Notes under the pieces: generated by a model
Seen by the model: only the letters and a program-made list of their open reading frames with translations
Databases searched by the model: none
What the model was told of the DNA's origin: nothing
NCBI RefSeq assembly: GCF_001984175.1
Contig: NZ_MTQP01000064.1
Coordinates: 62,001 to 126,000 of the forward strand
DNA length: 64,000 bases
DNA from: Saccharothrix sp. ALI-22-I
Lineage (GTDB): Bacteria > Actinomycetota > Actinomycetes > Mycobacteriales > Pseudonocardiaceae
Reading direction: 5' to 3'
Program-made: the position numbers and the translations under genes
Shown: positions 8,781 through 17,439 of the stretch, one piece after another
How the letters are laid out: each line of letters opens with the position of its first letter
Position numbering within the stretch: position 1 is the stretch's first letter

Positions 8781-11700
8781 CTAGTTCGGGATCGAGCGGA
8801 TCAGCTCGCGCAGACCGTCCGCGTCCAGCAGGTCCGCCGGGCGCAGCGTGTGGTCTTGGCGGACGTAGTGGAACGCCGCCCGCACCTTCTCCACCGGCGT
8901 CCCGGTCAGGGCCGCCCACGCCAACCGGTACGCCGCGAGTTGCACCGACAGCGCGGGCAGGCGGTCCTCGTCCGGCACGGCGCCGGTCTTCCAGTCGACC
9001 ACGGTCCAGCCGCCGTCGTCGTCGGCGAACACGGCGTCCATCCGGCCGCGCACGGACAGGCCGTCGATCTCCGCTTCGAACGGCACCTCGACGTCGTGCG
9101 GGACGCGATCGGCCCACCGGCTGGCCAGGAACGCCTCCTGGAGCCGGCTGAAGTCGACGTCCGGTGCCGCACCTTCGTCGGCCGCTCCGGGGAGTTCGTC
9201 CAGGTCGAACAGGCGGCTCGCGCCGAACCGCTGTTCCAGCCAGGTGTGGAACGCGGTGCCACGACGGGCCAGCGGGTTGGGCGGGAACGGCAGGGGGCGG
9301 CGCAGGCGGCGGGCGAGGAGGTCCGGGTCGGCGGCCAGTTCGACCAGTTGGCTGACCGAGAGGTGGTCGGGCAGCACGACGCGTTCACGGCGGTCGGCCG
9401 CGGCGGCGCGTTCGGCCAGCAGGACGTCCACGTCCCGTGCCCAGCCCTCGGGGTCGTCCTCGGGGCCGTCCGGGAACTCGACGGGATCGGGCTCGACAGG
9501 ATCGGGCTCGACGGCGGCGTGAACGGTGTGCGAGGGGTCCGTGAATGTAGAACTCAGGGGTCCTGAAGATTCGACTCTCGGGACCTGAGTGCTCGACTCT
9601 CGGTCGTCTTGGGGGTCGGGTGGGGGCTCGAAGTCCGAGGGTTCCGGTGGCTCCAACAGGTCCAGCGCGTCCAGGGAGTCCAGGGAGGCGGGTGGGTAGG
9701 ACGAGTCCAGTGGGTCTGGCGGTAGGTCGTCGTCGGGTGGTTCGGGTGGCAGGTGCGGCAGGTCGTGGTCGGTGATGTGGGGGTCTGCGGGCGGTTGGGC
9801 CAGGTGGCGTTCCAGGGCGGTCAGGACCAGCTCAGCGCCCTCGGCCACGGCGGCGCGGCGCTTGCCGAGCGGGTCGGTGGGCCACTGGGCCGTCTTCGTC
9901 TGCGACGCGAGGGGGTTGGGGTCGTCCTCGGCCGGACTGGGCGCCCAGTGCGCGATGTCGGCCGGCGGGTGGTCGGCGGCCAGCACCGACTCGCGGATCT
10001 CGGTGAGGAACGCCGACGGCCCCTTGGGCTTGTCGCCCGTCTCGCCCCACCAGTGCCCGGACACCAGCAGGCTGTGCTCGGACCTGGTCAGCGCGACGTA
10101 CAGCAGCCGGCGTTCTTCCACCAGCCGGCGGGCGTCGAAGTCTTCCTCGTGCCGGATCAGCGCCTCCTCCACCTCCTTGCGGTTGGCGTCGGGGGCGATG
10201 CGGAGCTTCGGCAGGTCCTCGGCGTCACCACGCAGGTCGGCGGGCAGTTCGGCCACGGCGCGCAGCCAGCTGGACGACTTCTTCCGCCCTGGGAACACGT
10301 CCTTCACCACGTGCGGCACGGCGACGATGTGCCACTCCAGGCCCTTCGCCGAGTGCATGGTCAGCACCTGCACCCGGTTCTCGGCCACCTCCACCTCACC
10401 GGGTTCGAGGCCGTCCTCGGCCTGTTCGGCGGTGTAGAGGTAGTCGAGCAGGGCGGGCAGGGTGGCCGACGGGCTGGCCGCGGCGAAGTCGTTGACCACG
10501 TCGGCGAACGCGTCCAGGTGCGCGCGACCGACGCCACCCGGCCGGGCCATCGCCTCGATGTCCAGCAGCAGGGTGCGTTCGACGTCGGCGACGAGTTCGG
10601 GCAACGGCTGGACCAGGCGTCGGCGCAACGCCGACAGCTCGGCGCCCAGCCGGCGAATCCGGCGGTACCCCTCGGCGGAGTACGCGGTCGGGTCGCCCGG
10701 ATCGTCCAGCGCGTCCGCGAGACCGGCCTGTTCGGCGTGTTCACCCGGTAGGGCGTCGGCGAGCACGGCCAGCGGGTCGTCCGCCACGGCTTGACGGCTG
10801 GGCGCGCCGGCCAGGTCACGCGCCCGCGTCCACAACGCCGCCAGGTCGTAGGCGGCGATGCGCCAACGGGAGCCGGTGAGGAGGCGGGCGGCGGCCGTGC
10901 CGGCCAGAGGATCGACCAGGACGCGCAAAGCGCTGGTCAGGTCGCGCACTTCCGGCTCGTCGAGCAGACCGCCGAGCCCGACGACCTCCACCGGCAGGCC
11001 GCGTTCGCGCAACGCCGCCGCGATGTTCGCCATGTCCGAACGGCGGCGCACCAGCACCGCCGCGGTCGGCGGCTCGTCGCTGGTGTCGAGGTGGTCCTCC
11101 CACTGCGCGGCGACGGTGTCGGCCAGCCAGTCCAGTTCCTCGCGCACGTCGTTGAACAGCGCCACCCGCACGTCACCCGGTCCGGCGCCGTCACGGGCAC
11201 GCAGTTCCTCGACGTCCAGGCCCATGGCGCGCAGCGGCCCGGACACCGCGTTGGCCAGGGCCAGCACCTCGGGCGGGTTGCGGAAGCTGGTGAGCAGGCC
11301 GTACTTCTTCGCCGGCGGGAAGTCGTGCACGAACCTCGGCAGGTTCGCCGCCGACGCGCCGCGCCAGCCGTAGATCGCCTGCGCCGGGTCGCCGACCGAC
11401 GTCACGGGCATCGGCTCGCCCCGCCCGAACAGGGAACGCAGCAGCACGCGTTGCGCGTGGCCGGTGTCCTGGTACTCGTCGAGCAGCACCGCGCCGTAGC
11501 GCTCACGTTCGCCGCGCACGACCTCCGGGTGCTCGGACGCCAACCGGGCGGCCAGGGACATCTGGTCGGCGAAGTCCATCGCCGCTTCCCGCCGCTTGCG
11601 CGCCTGGTAGGCCTCCAGCAGCGGCAGGAGGTTCACCCGCAGGCGTTGGGCGTTGATCACGGCCTGCAACGACTGCGGCAGGCCGTCACCCTGCCGTTTG

Positions 11701-12374
11701 GTCTTCGGCGCGGACTCGATGATCGTGCACAGCCACGCGGCGTGCTTGCGCAGCGCGGTCGGCTCGACCAGGTGCTCCCCCAGCTCGCCGGCCAGTGCGA
11801 GCAGGTAGCCGGTGACGGTGGCGGGCACCTTGTCGGTGTCGATGTCCTCCGCCCACGTCGACACCACGCGGTGCGCGAGTTGCCACGCCGCGGTCTCGGT
11901 GAGCAGCCGCACGCCCGGCTCCACGGGCAGCCGCAGGCCGTGTTCGCCGACGAGCCTGCCCGCGTACGCGTGGTAGGTGAGGATCACCGGTTCGGTGGTC
12001 AGCACCGCGGCCCGCCGTTCGCCGCTCGGGTCGAGCCGGTCCAGCAGCGGCGACCCGCCCAACCGGCGCAGCCGGGCGCGCACCCGGTCGGACAGCTGGC
12101 GCGCGGCCTTGCGGGTGAACGTCAGGCCGAGGACCCGGTCGGGCGTGACGAAGCCGTTGGCCACCAGGTACACCACGCGGGCGGCCATCGTCTCGGTCTT
12201 GCCTGCCCCGGCACCCGCGACGACGAGCGCGGGCGCGGTGGGCGCGGCGACGACCGCGGCCTGCTCGGGGGTGGGTTTGGGCAGGCCGAGTGCTTCGGCC
12301 ACCTCGAACGGGCTGGCGAGCGCCACCGACTCACCCGCACGTTCCACCCCGCCCGGCACGACCACATCCCGCAT
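8781..12374 (-). CDS. adnB: AdnB-type UvrD helicase/RecB-family nuclease subunit
   Basis: Second subunit of the AdnAB double-strand-break resection motor, 1197 aa (from memory the mycobacterial protein is about 1100). The UvrD/Rep helicase core shows Walker A AGAGAGKT near residue 55, the DExQD motif in LLDEYQDT and an SGLEW-type late motif. The C-terminal PD-(D/E)XK nuclease shows VVDWKTG followed by QLAAYRLAW. Helicase and nuclease are joined by an unusually long acidic, Pro-rich linker (about residues 870-990) that includes EPDPVEPDPVE and a segment encoded by three 22-bp tandem repeats. It follows adnA by 70 nt and is probably in one operon with it. ATG 12374 has GGAGA very close upstream, so a later GTG is possible. 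Confidence 0.9.
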   Translation of the reverse strand: MRDVVVPGGVERAGESVALASPFEVAEALGLPKPTPEQAAVVAAPTAPALVVAGAGAGKTETMAARVVYLVANGFVTPDRVLGLTFTRKAARQLSDRVRARLRRLGGSPLLDRLDPSGERRAAVLTTEPVILTYHAYAGRLVGEHGLRLPVEPGVRLLTETAAWQLAHRVVSTWAEDIDTDKVPATVTGYLLALAGELGEHLVEPTALRKHAAWLCTIIESAPKTKRQGDGLPQSLQAVINAQRLRVNLLPLLEAYQARKRREAAMDFADQMSLAARLASEHPEVVRGERERYGAVLLDEYQDTGHAQRVLLRSLFGRGEPMPVTSVGDPAQAIYGWRGASAANLPRFVHDFPPAKKYGLLTSFRNPPEVLALANAVSGPLRAMGLDVEELRARDGAGPGDVRVALFNDVREELDWLADTVAAQWEDHLDTSDEPPTAAVLVRRRSDMANIAAALRERGLPVEVVGLGGLLDEPEVRDLTSALRVLVDPLAGTAAARLLTGSRWRIAAYDLAALWTRARDLAGAPSRQAVADDPLAVLADALPGEHAEQAGLADALDDPGDPTAYSAEGYRRIRRLGAELSALRRRLVQPLPELVADVERTLLLDIEAMARPGGVGRAHLDAFADVVNDFAAASPSATLPALLDYLYTAEQAEDGLEPGEVEVAENRVQVLTMHSAKGLEWHIVAVPHVVKDVFPGRKKSSSWLRAVAELPADLRGDAEDLPKLRIAPDANRKEVEEALIRHEEDFDARRLVEERRLLYVALTRSEHSLLVSGHWWGETGDKPKGPSAFLTEIRESVLAADHPPADIAHWAPSPAEDDPNPLASQTKTAQWPTDPLGKRRAAVAEGAELVLTALERHLAQPPADPHITDHDLPHLPPEPPDDDLPPDPLDSSYPPASLDSLDALDLLEPPEPSDFEPPPDPQDDRESSTQVPRVESSGPLSSTFTDPSHTVHAAVEPDPVEPDPVEFPDGPEDDPEGWARDVDVLLAERAAAADRRERVVLPDHLSVSQLVELAADPDLLARRLRRPLPFPPNPLARRGTAFHTWLEQRFGASRLFDLDELPGAADEGAAPDVDFSRLQEAFLASRWADRVPHDVEVPFEAEIDGLSVRGRMDAVFADDDGGWTVVDWKTGAVPDEDRLPALSVQLAAYRLAWAALTGTPVEKVRAAFHYVRQDHTLRPADLLDADGLRELIRSIPN
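9542..9607 (+). repeat. Three 22-bp tandem repeat units inside adnB
   Basis: Units at 9542-9563, 9564-9585 and 9586-9607 belong to the same family as the intergenic repeat at 18491-18622. The first unit contains GAACTCAGGGGTCC, as does the first intergenic unit. Three units make 66 nt, preserving the adnB frame (about residues 923-944, minus strand). Codons here (AGA, TCT, TCA, AGT, ACA) are rare in the rest of adnB. Confidence 0.8.
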
Positions 12375-12444
12375 TCTCCGTTGTCGGGCCGAGCCACCTT
12401 CGGCGACCCGCAGGCCGCCACCGTAATCCCTGGTCAGACCTCCC

Positions 12445-15400
12445 CTATTGACTCACCTGCCGGCCGGACGAGTGCACCGGGCAGGTGGTGCGGGCCGGGC
12501 AGCGATCACAGTCCGCGTTCTCCGCCGCCCGGTACTCCGGCCCGACGCTGGACCCGGCCGCCAGCTGCACGGCCTCCAGCCACACCCGGACGCCCTGCTC
12601 GTCCAGCGGTACTTGCTCCCGCTCGACGGCACCGGTCTTCCTGTCCTCCTTGGCCACGTAGAGCAGCCGCGCGCCGCCCGGGTCGGTGCCGAGGCCCAGG
12701 TGCGTGAAGCCGCCCAACGCCGTCGCCAGCTGGTAGACCGCGAGCTGCGGGTGCTCCTGCGCCTTGTCCTTGGACACCGGGTTCTTGCCGGTCTTCACGT
12801 CCACCACGACCGGCCGCCCGTCCCGGTCGGTCTCCAGCCGGTCGACCCGGCCGCGCACCCGCAGGAACGGCCCGCCGTCCTGTTTGGGCACTTCGACCGA
12901 GATCTCCTCCTCGACCGCGACCTGGGTGAGCTGGGAGCGGCTGGACGCCAGCCACGCCAGGAACGTGTCCAGCATCCGTTCCACCCGGATCCGCTCGCGC
13001 CGGGAGAACCACGGCGCGCCCGCGTCCACCGCGGCCCACGCCTCGTCCAGCTTGACCCGCAGCTCCTTCTCGTCCGCGCCGGTCGCGGCGGCCTGCGCCA
13101 ACGCGTGCACGAGGGTGCCGGTGATGGAGGCCAGCTCGGCCGGGTCCTGCCCGCCGTGCCGCTCCACGACCCACCGCAGCGGGCACTTCGCCAGGATCTC
13201 CACTGTGGACGGTGACACGCTCACCGTGTGCTCTTCTGTCCACAGAGGACTGTCCGTGGTCACGTCCGCCAAGCCGTACCACGAATCGGGGTGCGCGCCC
13301 GGCACGCCCTCGGCCGCCAAGCGGGCCAACTGCGCCGCCGCACGGTCACGGCGCTCGGGCGGCTCGTCGTCCGAACACACCACCCGCCGCAGCTCGCCGA
13401 CCAGCTCGGCCAGCACCAGGCCGCGCTCCGGGGTGAACGTCGGCCGTTCCGGCTCGTCGGTGGACAGCTCCTCGATCTCGTCCAGGAACCGGGACGGCTG
13501 TTCGTCCTCCCCGCGCACCGCGCTGACCAGCAACGACTGCCGCGCCCGGCTCGCCGCGACCAGCAGCAGCCGCCGTTCCTCGGCCAGGATCGGCGCGACC
13601 GCGGACACCGTCTCGGTGGACATGCCCGCCACCACGTCGACCATCCGCTCGACGCCCAGCAGCGACCCGCGCAGCCGCAGGTCGGGCCAACTGCCCTCCT
13701 GCACGCCCGGCACCGCCACGACCGTCCACTCGCGACCGGCGGCGGCGTGCGCGGTCAGCACCGACACCGCCTCGCCGACCGGCGCGGACGCCGCCAGCGT
13801 GTCACCCACGATCTGCTGCGCGGCCAGGTAGTCGGCGAAACCCTCGGCCCCGGAGCCGGGCAACCGGTCCACGTACTTCGCCGCCGCCTCGAACAGCGCC
13901 ACGATCGCGTCGAGATCCCGGTCCGCCTGCATGCCGACCGTGCCGTGCCGCGCGGACTGCGCCACCCACCGCAACTCCAGGCCGGTGGTCTGCCACAGCT
14001 CCCACAGCACCTGCTCGACCGTCAGCCCGTCCGCGATCCCCTTGCGCGCCTTGCGCAACAGCCCGCCGATCCGCCGCGCCGGCTGCGCCTCGGCATCCTC
14101 CAGCGCGGCCAACGTGTCGGCCGACTCGATCACCTCGACCAGCAGTTCGCCGCTGGGCCGGTCACGGCCGGCGGCCAGCTCCAGCCGGCGCAGACCGCGC
14201 CGCAACCGCCGCAGCGCCAACGGGTCGGCGCCGCCCAGCGGTGACGACAGCAGCATCGCCGCGGTGTCCTCGTCCAGGGTGCCCGGCACGGCCGCGCACC
14301 GCAGCAACGCCAGGAACGGCATCACGGCGGGCTGCCGCGCCAACGGCAGTTCGTCACGCGGCACGGCCACCGGCACGCCCGCCGCCAGCAGCGCCCGTTG
14401 CAACACCGGCAACGATCTCGTCGCCGACCGCGCCACCACGGCCATCTGCGACCACGGCACCTCGTCGATCAGGTGCGCCCGGCGCAGCTGGTCCGCCACC
14501 CAACCCGCCTCCTGCGCGGCGGACGCGAACAACTTCACCTGCACGTTCCCGGTGCCGTCCACCGACGACACCTCACGGGTCGGCGACGCGCCCGGCAGCC
14601 GTCCGGCGAGCCGTCCCACCGCGGCCCGGATCTCCGGTGCCATCCGATACCCCTGGCGCAGCACCACCGACGGCCCGTCCGCCTCGGCCAACAGCGTCGG
14701 ATCGGCGCCCCGGAACGAGAACACCGCCTGATCAGGATCACCGGTCAGGACGAATTCCTGCGCGGCCTCACCCAGCACGCGGATGAACTCGAACTGCAAC
14801 GGGTCGAGGTGCTGGGCGTCGTCCACGAGCAGGTGCCGCACCCGCCGCTGTTCGCCCGCCAGCACGTCCGGCTCGGTCTCGAACGCCAGCAACGCGCTGC
14901 CGACCAGCTCCGCCGCGTCGAACGACGGCGCGTGCCCCTGACCGCTGCTGGCCAGCAGGTTCACCTGCTCGTACTGGGTGGCGAACAGCCCGGCCGCCAG
15001 CCACTCCTCGCGGGAGTGCTTGCGGCCCAGCTCCACCAGGTCCTCGGGCGCGAGACCGCGTTCGGTGGCGCGCAGCATCAGGTCGCGCAGCTCGTTCGCG
15101 AACGCGGGCAGCGTCAACGCGGGCCGCAGCCGTTCCGGCCACTTCGGCGCACCCATGCTCACGTCGCCCGCCAGCAGTTCGCGCACCACCGCGTCCTGCT
15201 CCGGCCCGGACAGCAGCCGGGGCGCGGGCTCGCCGGCCAGCACCGCCTGCGCCCGCAGCACCGCGAACGCGTACGAGTGCACCGTTCTGACCAGCGGTTC
15301 CTGCGTGGTCGGCAGCACGCCGTCGACCCTCACGCCGGTCAGCAGACGGGTGATGTGCGCCCGCATCGCCTCCGCCGCACGCCGGTTCGGGACGAGCACC

Positions 15401-15609
15401 AGCACGTTCTCCGGATGCACGCCGCCGCGCAGCACCCGGTCCGCCACCACCTCGGCCAGCAGCGTCGTCTTGCCCGTACCGGGACCGCCGAGCACCCGCA
15501 ACGGCCCGCCGGCGTGCTCGAACACGGCGCGCGCGGGCGCGTCCCAGTCACGCCGGGGCTCCTCCTGCCGCACCCGGCGCACCAACAACGGCGCCCTGTT
15601 CACTGCCAC
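12445..15609 (-). CDS. adnA: AdnA-type helicase/nuclease subunit with Fe-S nuclease domain
   Basis: First subunit of the AdnAB complex, 1054 aa from the GTG at 15609, close to the mycobacterial AdnA length; a GTG six bases later is equally possible, and the frame open to 16857 is antisense to the chitinase gene. Walker A is GGPGTGKTT near residue 35. The Walker B/motif II region reads LLVDDAQ in place of the usual DExQ, as I recall for mycobacterial AdnA, whose motor is not the dominant one. The C-terminal nuclease shows VVDVKTG and HPQLAVYQL. Cys residues in KCPLRW and in the tail DCDRCPARTTCP suggest a 4Fe-4S cluster that pins the nuclease domain. Gene order adnA then adnB is the mycobacterial one. 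Confidence 0.9.
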   Translation of the reverse strand: MAVNRAPLLVRRVRQEEPRRDWDAPARAVFEHAGGPLRVLGGPGTGKTTLLAEVVADRVLRGGVHPENVLVLVPNRRAAEAMRAHITRLLTGVRVDGVLPTTQEPLVRTVHSYAFAVLRAQAVLAGEPAPRLLSGPEQDAVVRELLAGDVSMGAPKWPERLRPALTLPAFANELRDLMLRATERGLAPEDLVELGRKHSREEWLAAGLFATQYEQVNLLASSGQGHAPSFDAAELVGSALLAFETEPDVLAGEQRRVRHLLVDDAQHLDPLQFEFIRVLGEAAQEFVLTGDPDQAVFSFRGADPTLLAEADGPSVVLRQGYRMAPEIRAAVGRLAGRLPGASPTREVSSVDGTGNVQVKLFASAAQEAGWVADQLRRAHLIDEVPWSQMAVVARSATRSLPVLQRALLAAGVPVAVPRDELPLARQPAVMPFLALLRCAAVPGTLDEDTAAMLLSSPLGGADPLALRRLRRGLRRLELAAGRDRPSGELLVEVIESADTLAALEDAEAQPARRIGGLLRKARKGIADGLTVEQVLWELWQTTGLELRWVAQSARHGTVGMQADRDLDAIVALFEAAAKYVDRLPGSGAEGFADYLAAQQIVGDTLAASAPVGEAVSVLTAHAAAGREWTVVAVPGVQEGSWPDLRLRGSLLGVERMVDVVAGMSTETVSAVAPILAEERRLLLVAASRARQSLLVSAVRGEDEQPSRFLDEIEELSTDEPERPTFTPERGLVLAELVGELRRVVCSDDEPPERRDRAAAQLARLAAEGVPGAHPDSWYGLADVTTDSPLWTEEHTVSVSPSTVEILAKCPLRWVVERHGGQDPAELASITGTLVHALAQAAATGADEKELRVKLDEAWAAVDAGAPWFSRRERIRVERMLDTFLAWLASSRSQLTQVAVEEEISVEVPKQDGGPFLRVRGRVDRLETDRDGRPVVVDVKTGKNPVSKDKAQEHPQLAVYQLATALGGFTHLGLGTDPGGARLLYVAKEDRKTGAVEREQVPLDEQGVRVWLEAVQLAAGSSVGPEYRAAENADCDRCPARTTCPVHSSGRQVSQ

Positions 15610-15636
15610 GCGGGAGATAGAACCACGCCCCACCGA

Positions 15637-15684
15637 CAGTGTTGGATTGCCGCTCCTCCGGAGACGGCGGGCGACCTCGCGGGG
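15637..15684 (+). repeat. Dispersed 70-bp element, copy A (shortened)
   Basis: Starts CAGTGTTGGATTGCCGCT and ends ACGGCGGGCGACCTCGCGGGG. It aligns with copies at 29269, 44281 and 49685 but lacks the left arm of the terminal hairpin. It lies between adnA and the divergent chitinase gene, about 28 nt from the adnA start. Confidence 0.65.
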
Positions 15685-15706
15685 TGGGCCCGGTTCGTAC
15701 GGGTTC

Positions 15707-15734
15707 TTGACAAAGTGAAGTGGTCTAGGCCATT
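15707..15734 (+). promoter_or_regulatory. Chitinase promoter with DasR-like operator
   Basis: TTGACA at 15707-15712 is a consensus -35. It is followed by AGTGGTCTAGGCCATT at 15719-15734, which matches 14 of 16 bases of the DasR responsive element of streptomycetes (AGTGGTCTAGACCACT). The operator would cover the -10 region, giving repression relieved by amino-sugar phosphates. The operator assignment is by motif only. Confidence 0.65.
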
Positions 15735-15777
15735 TTGGGACGCGCCGCCGCCGGTTCCCTGCCACCCTGGAGGACCG

Positions 15778-16731
15778 ATGAAATCCCTGCGGCGAATCCT
15801 GATCCCGCTGGTCGCGGCGGCTACAACCCTCACAATCGCACCCCACGCTCAGGCCGCGCCCGACCCGGTGCTCGCCTCCCCGTACCTCTACCAGTGGGGT
15901 GCCAAGCCCAACCCGGTGACCGTGATGAACCAGACCGGGGTCAAGTCGTTCACCCTCGCGTTCGTGCTGTCGGACGGCGGCTGCAACCCGGCGTGGGACG
16001 GCAGCCGGTCGTTGACCGGGAGCGACGCGACACTGATCCGCAACATCCGCGCGGCGGGCGGTGACGTGATCCCCTCGTTCGGCGGCTGGTCGGGGCGCAA
16101 GCTCGGCCAGTACTGCTCCTCGGCGAGCGCGCTGGCGGGCGCCTACCAGAAGGTGATCAACGCCTACCAGCTCAAGGCGATCGACATCGACATCGAGGCC
16201 GCGGAGTTCGAGAACGGGACCGTGCAGGACCGGGTGCTCGGGGCGTTGAAGATCGTGGAGCAGAACAACCCCGGCATCCGGACGGTGATCACCATGCCGA
16301 CGGACCGGTCCGGCCCGAACTCGTGGGGACGGCGGCTCATCACCCGATCGAAGGAACTTTCCGTGCCGATCGACGTGTGGTCGGTCATGCCGTTCAACTG
16401 GGGCGGGCCCAGCGACGTGGTGGCGGGCACGAAGACGTCGGTGGACGGGTTGAAGAACCACGTCAAGGCCACGTTCGGGCTCGGTGACGACGCGGCGTAC
16501 CGGCGCAGCGGCCTGTCCTCGATGAACGGCATCACCGACACGGGTGAAACGATCACCCCGGCGAACTTCCGGGCGATCCGGGACTGGGCGGCGGCCAAGA
16601 ACCTGTCCCGGTTCACGTTCTGGGCGAGCAACCGCGACAAGGGGGGCTGCGGCGGGTCCAGCAGCGATTGCAGCGGCACCAACCAGGGCACTTACGAGTT
16701 CACCCGGATCGTGGCCGGTTACACCGGCTGA
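15778..16731 (+). CDS. Secreted GH18 chitinase, catalytic domain only
   Basis: Secreted glycoside hydrolase family 18 protein of 317 aa that hydrolyses chitin or chito-oligosaccharides outside the cell. GGAGGA at 15769-15774 fixes the ATG at 15778; the open frame further upstream is antisense to adnA. A Sec signal peptide (MKSLRRILIPLVAAATTL, then APHAQA as a cleavage region) precedes the TIM barrel. The catalytic DxDxE motif is present as IDIDIE. SFGGWSG matches the conserved glycine-rich strand, and the late Trp block reads FTFWASNRD. There is no carbohydrate-binding or FnIII module, so it probably acts on soluble or accessible chitin. A DasR-like site in the promoter links it to GlcNAc-responsive control. 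Confidence 0.9.
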   Translation: MKSLRRILIPLVAAATTLTIAPHAQAAPDPVLASPYLYQWGAKPNPVTVMNQTGVKSFTLAFVLSDGGCNPAWDGSRSLTGSDATLIRNIRAAGGDVIPSFGGWSGRKLGQYCSSASALAGAYQKVINAYQLKAIDIDIEAAEFENGTVQDRVLGALKIVEQNNPGIRTVITMPTDRSGPNSWGRRLITRSKELSVPIDVWSVMPFNWGGPSDVVAGTKTSVDGLKNHVKATFGLGDDAAYRRSGLSSMNGITDTGETITPANFRAIRDWAAAKNLSRFTFWASNRDKGGCGGSSSDCSGTNQGTYEFTRIVAGYTG

Positions 16732-16748
16732 CGTGGAAAACTGGGTGG

Positions 16749-17075
16749 GTGGACGAACAGCTGCACGAATTGGTCCGCGAGGTCGTGCGCAAGATCCCTC
16801 GTGGGCGGGTCGCCACCTACGGTGACGTCGCCGACATCGCTCGCGCACCGTCGCCACGGCTGGTCGGGCAGGTCCTGAACCAGGACGGGCACGACCTGCC
16901 GTGGCACCGGGTGCTGCGCGCCAACGGCACGTGCGCGCCCCACATCGCCGACACGCAGCTGCAACTGCTGCGAGAGGAAGGTGTGGTGGCCGACGGCGGC
17001 AAGGTCGACCTGCGCACGTACCGCTGGGAGGACGCCGTTAAAGAGAAGGCGGAGGAGCCACCGGGTCTGTGGTGA
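16749..17075 (+). CDS. Alkyltransferase-like (ATL) DNA repair protein
   Basis: Small MGMT-fold protein of 108 aa. It has the DNA-binding part of O6-alkylguanine transferases (VATYGDVADIA, then VGQVL), but the active-site PCHR is PWHR: Trp replaces the catalytic Cys. Such ATL proteins cannot remove alkyl groups. They bind O6-alkylguanine, flip the base and pass the lesion to nucleotide excision repair. GTG at 16749 is preferred because the mature fold begins there and an AAAACT box lies 6 nt upstream. From memory Rv3204, next to adnA in M. tuberculosis, is the counterpart. Its 3' end overlaps the convergent TPR gene by 38 nt. Confidence 0.85.
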   Translation: MDEQLHELVREVVRKIPRGRVATYGDVADIARAPSPRLVGQVLNQDGHDLPWHRVLRANGTCAPHIADTQLQLLREEGVVADGGKVDLRTYRWEDAVKEKAEEPPGLW

Positions 17076-17439
17076 CCGCCGCGGTGACCCGCGTCTGAAC
17101 GCGGGTCACCTCCGTCTCGATCTCGGGGTCACGGGTCAGCGCGGCGGCCAGGCGCAGTTGGGGCAGCGCCTCGGCGTGCCTGCTCTGCCGGCTGAGCGTG
17201 CGGCCGAGGAGCAGGCGCGTGTAGCCGTCCGACGGGTCGAGGTCGACCAGGGCGGTGAGCACGCCTTCGGCCTTGCCCAGCGCGGCGGACTGGAAGTGCG
17301 CCAACGCGAGTTCGGTCAGCACGGTCCGGTCCTGCGGTGCCTGCTCCGCCGCCTCGGCGAGGTAACGGGCGGCGCTGCTGGGGTCGCCGGCCGCGCGGAA
17401 CTCGCGGCCCTTGCTCAGCAGCTCCTGGACGTCGGTCAT
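17038..17439 (-). CDS. TPR-repeat protein
   Basis: Soluble protein of 133 aa built from about three tetratricopeptide repeats (motifs AARYLAEAAEQAP, LGKAEGVLTALVDLDP and HAEALPQLRLAAAL), a protein-interaction scaffold. It is translationally coupled to the pirin gene: its ATG overlaps the pirin stop as ATGA. Its tail is Pro-rich and runs into the convergent ATL gene. The partner protein is unknown; the coupling suggests a function tied to pirin. Confidence 0.75.
   Translation of the reverse strand: MTDVQELLSKGREFRAAGDPSSAARYLAEAAEQAPQDRTVLTELALAHFQSAALGKAEGVLTALVDLDPSDGYTRLLLGRTLSRQSRHAEALPQLRLAAALTRDPEIETEVTRVQTRVTAAVTTDPVAPPPSL

Noticed and set aside
10791-12707. 638-codon plus-strand ORF opposite adnB
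   Set aside because: Antisense shadow of a GC-rich gene: His/Arg/Gly-rich composition, no domain, and the minus-strand frame has full helicase motifs.
15610-16857. N-terminal extension of adnA by about 416 codons
   Set aside because: The extension is antisense to the signal-peptide chitinase gene and contains low-complexity sequence; the GTG at 15609 gives the normal AdnA length.
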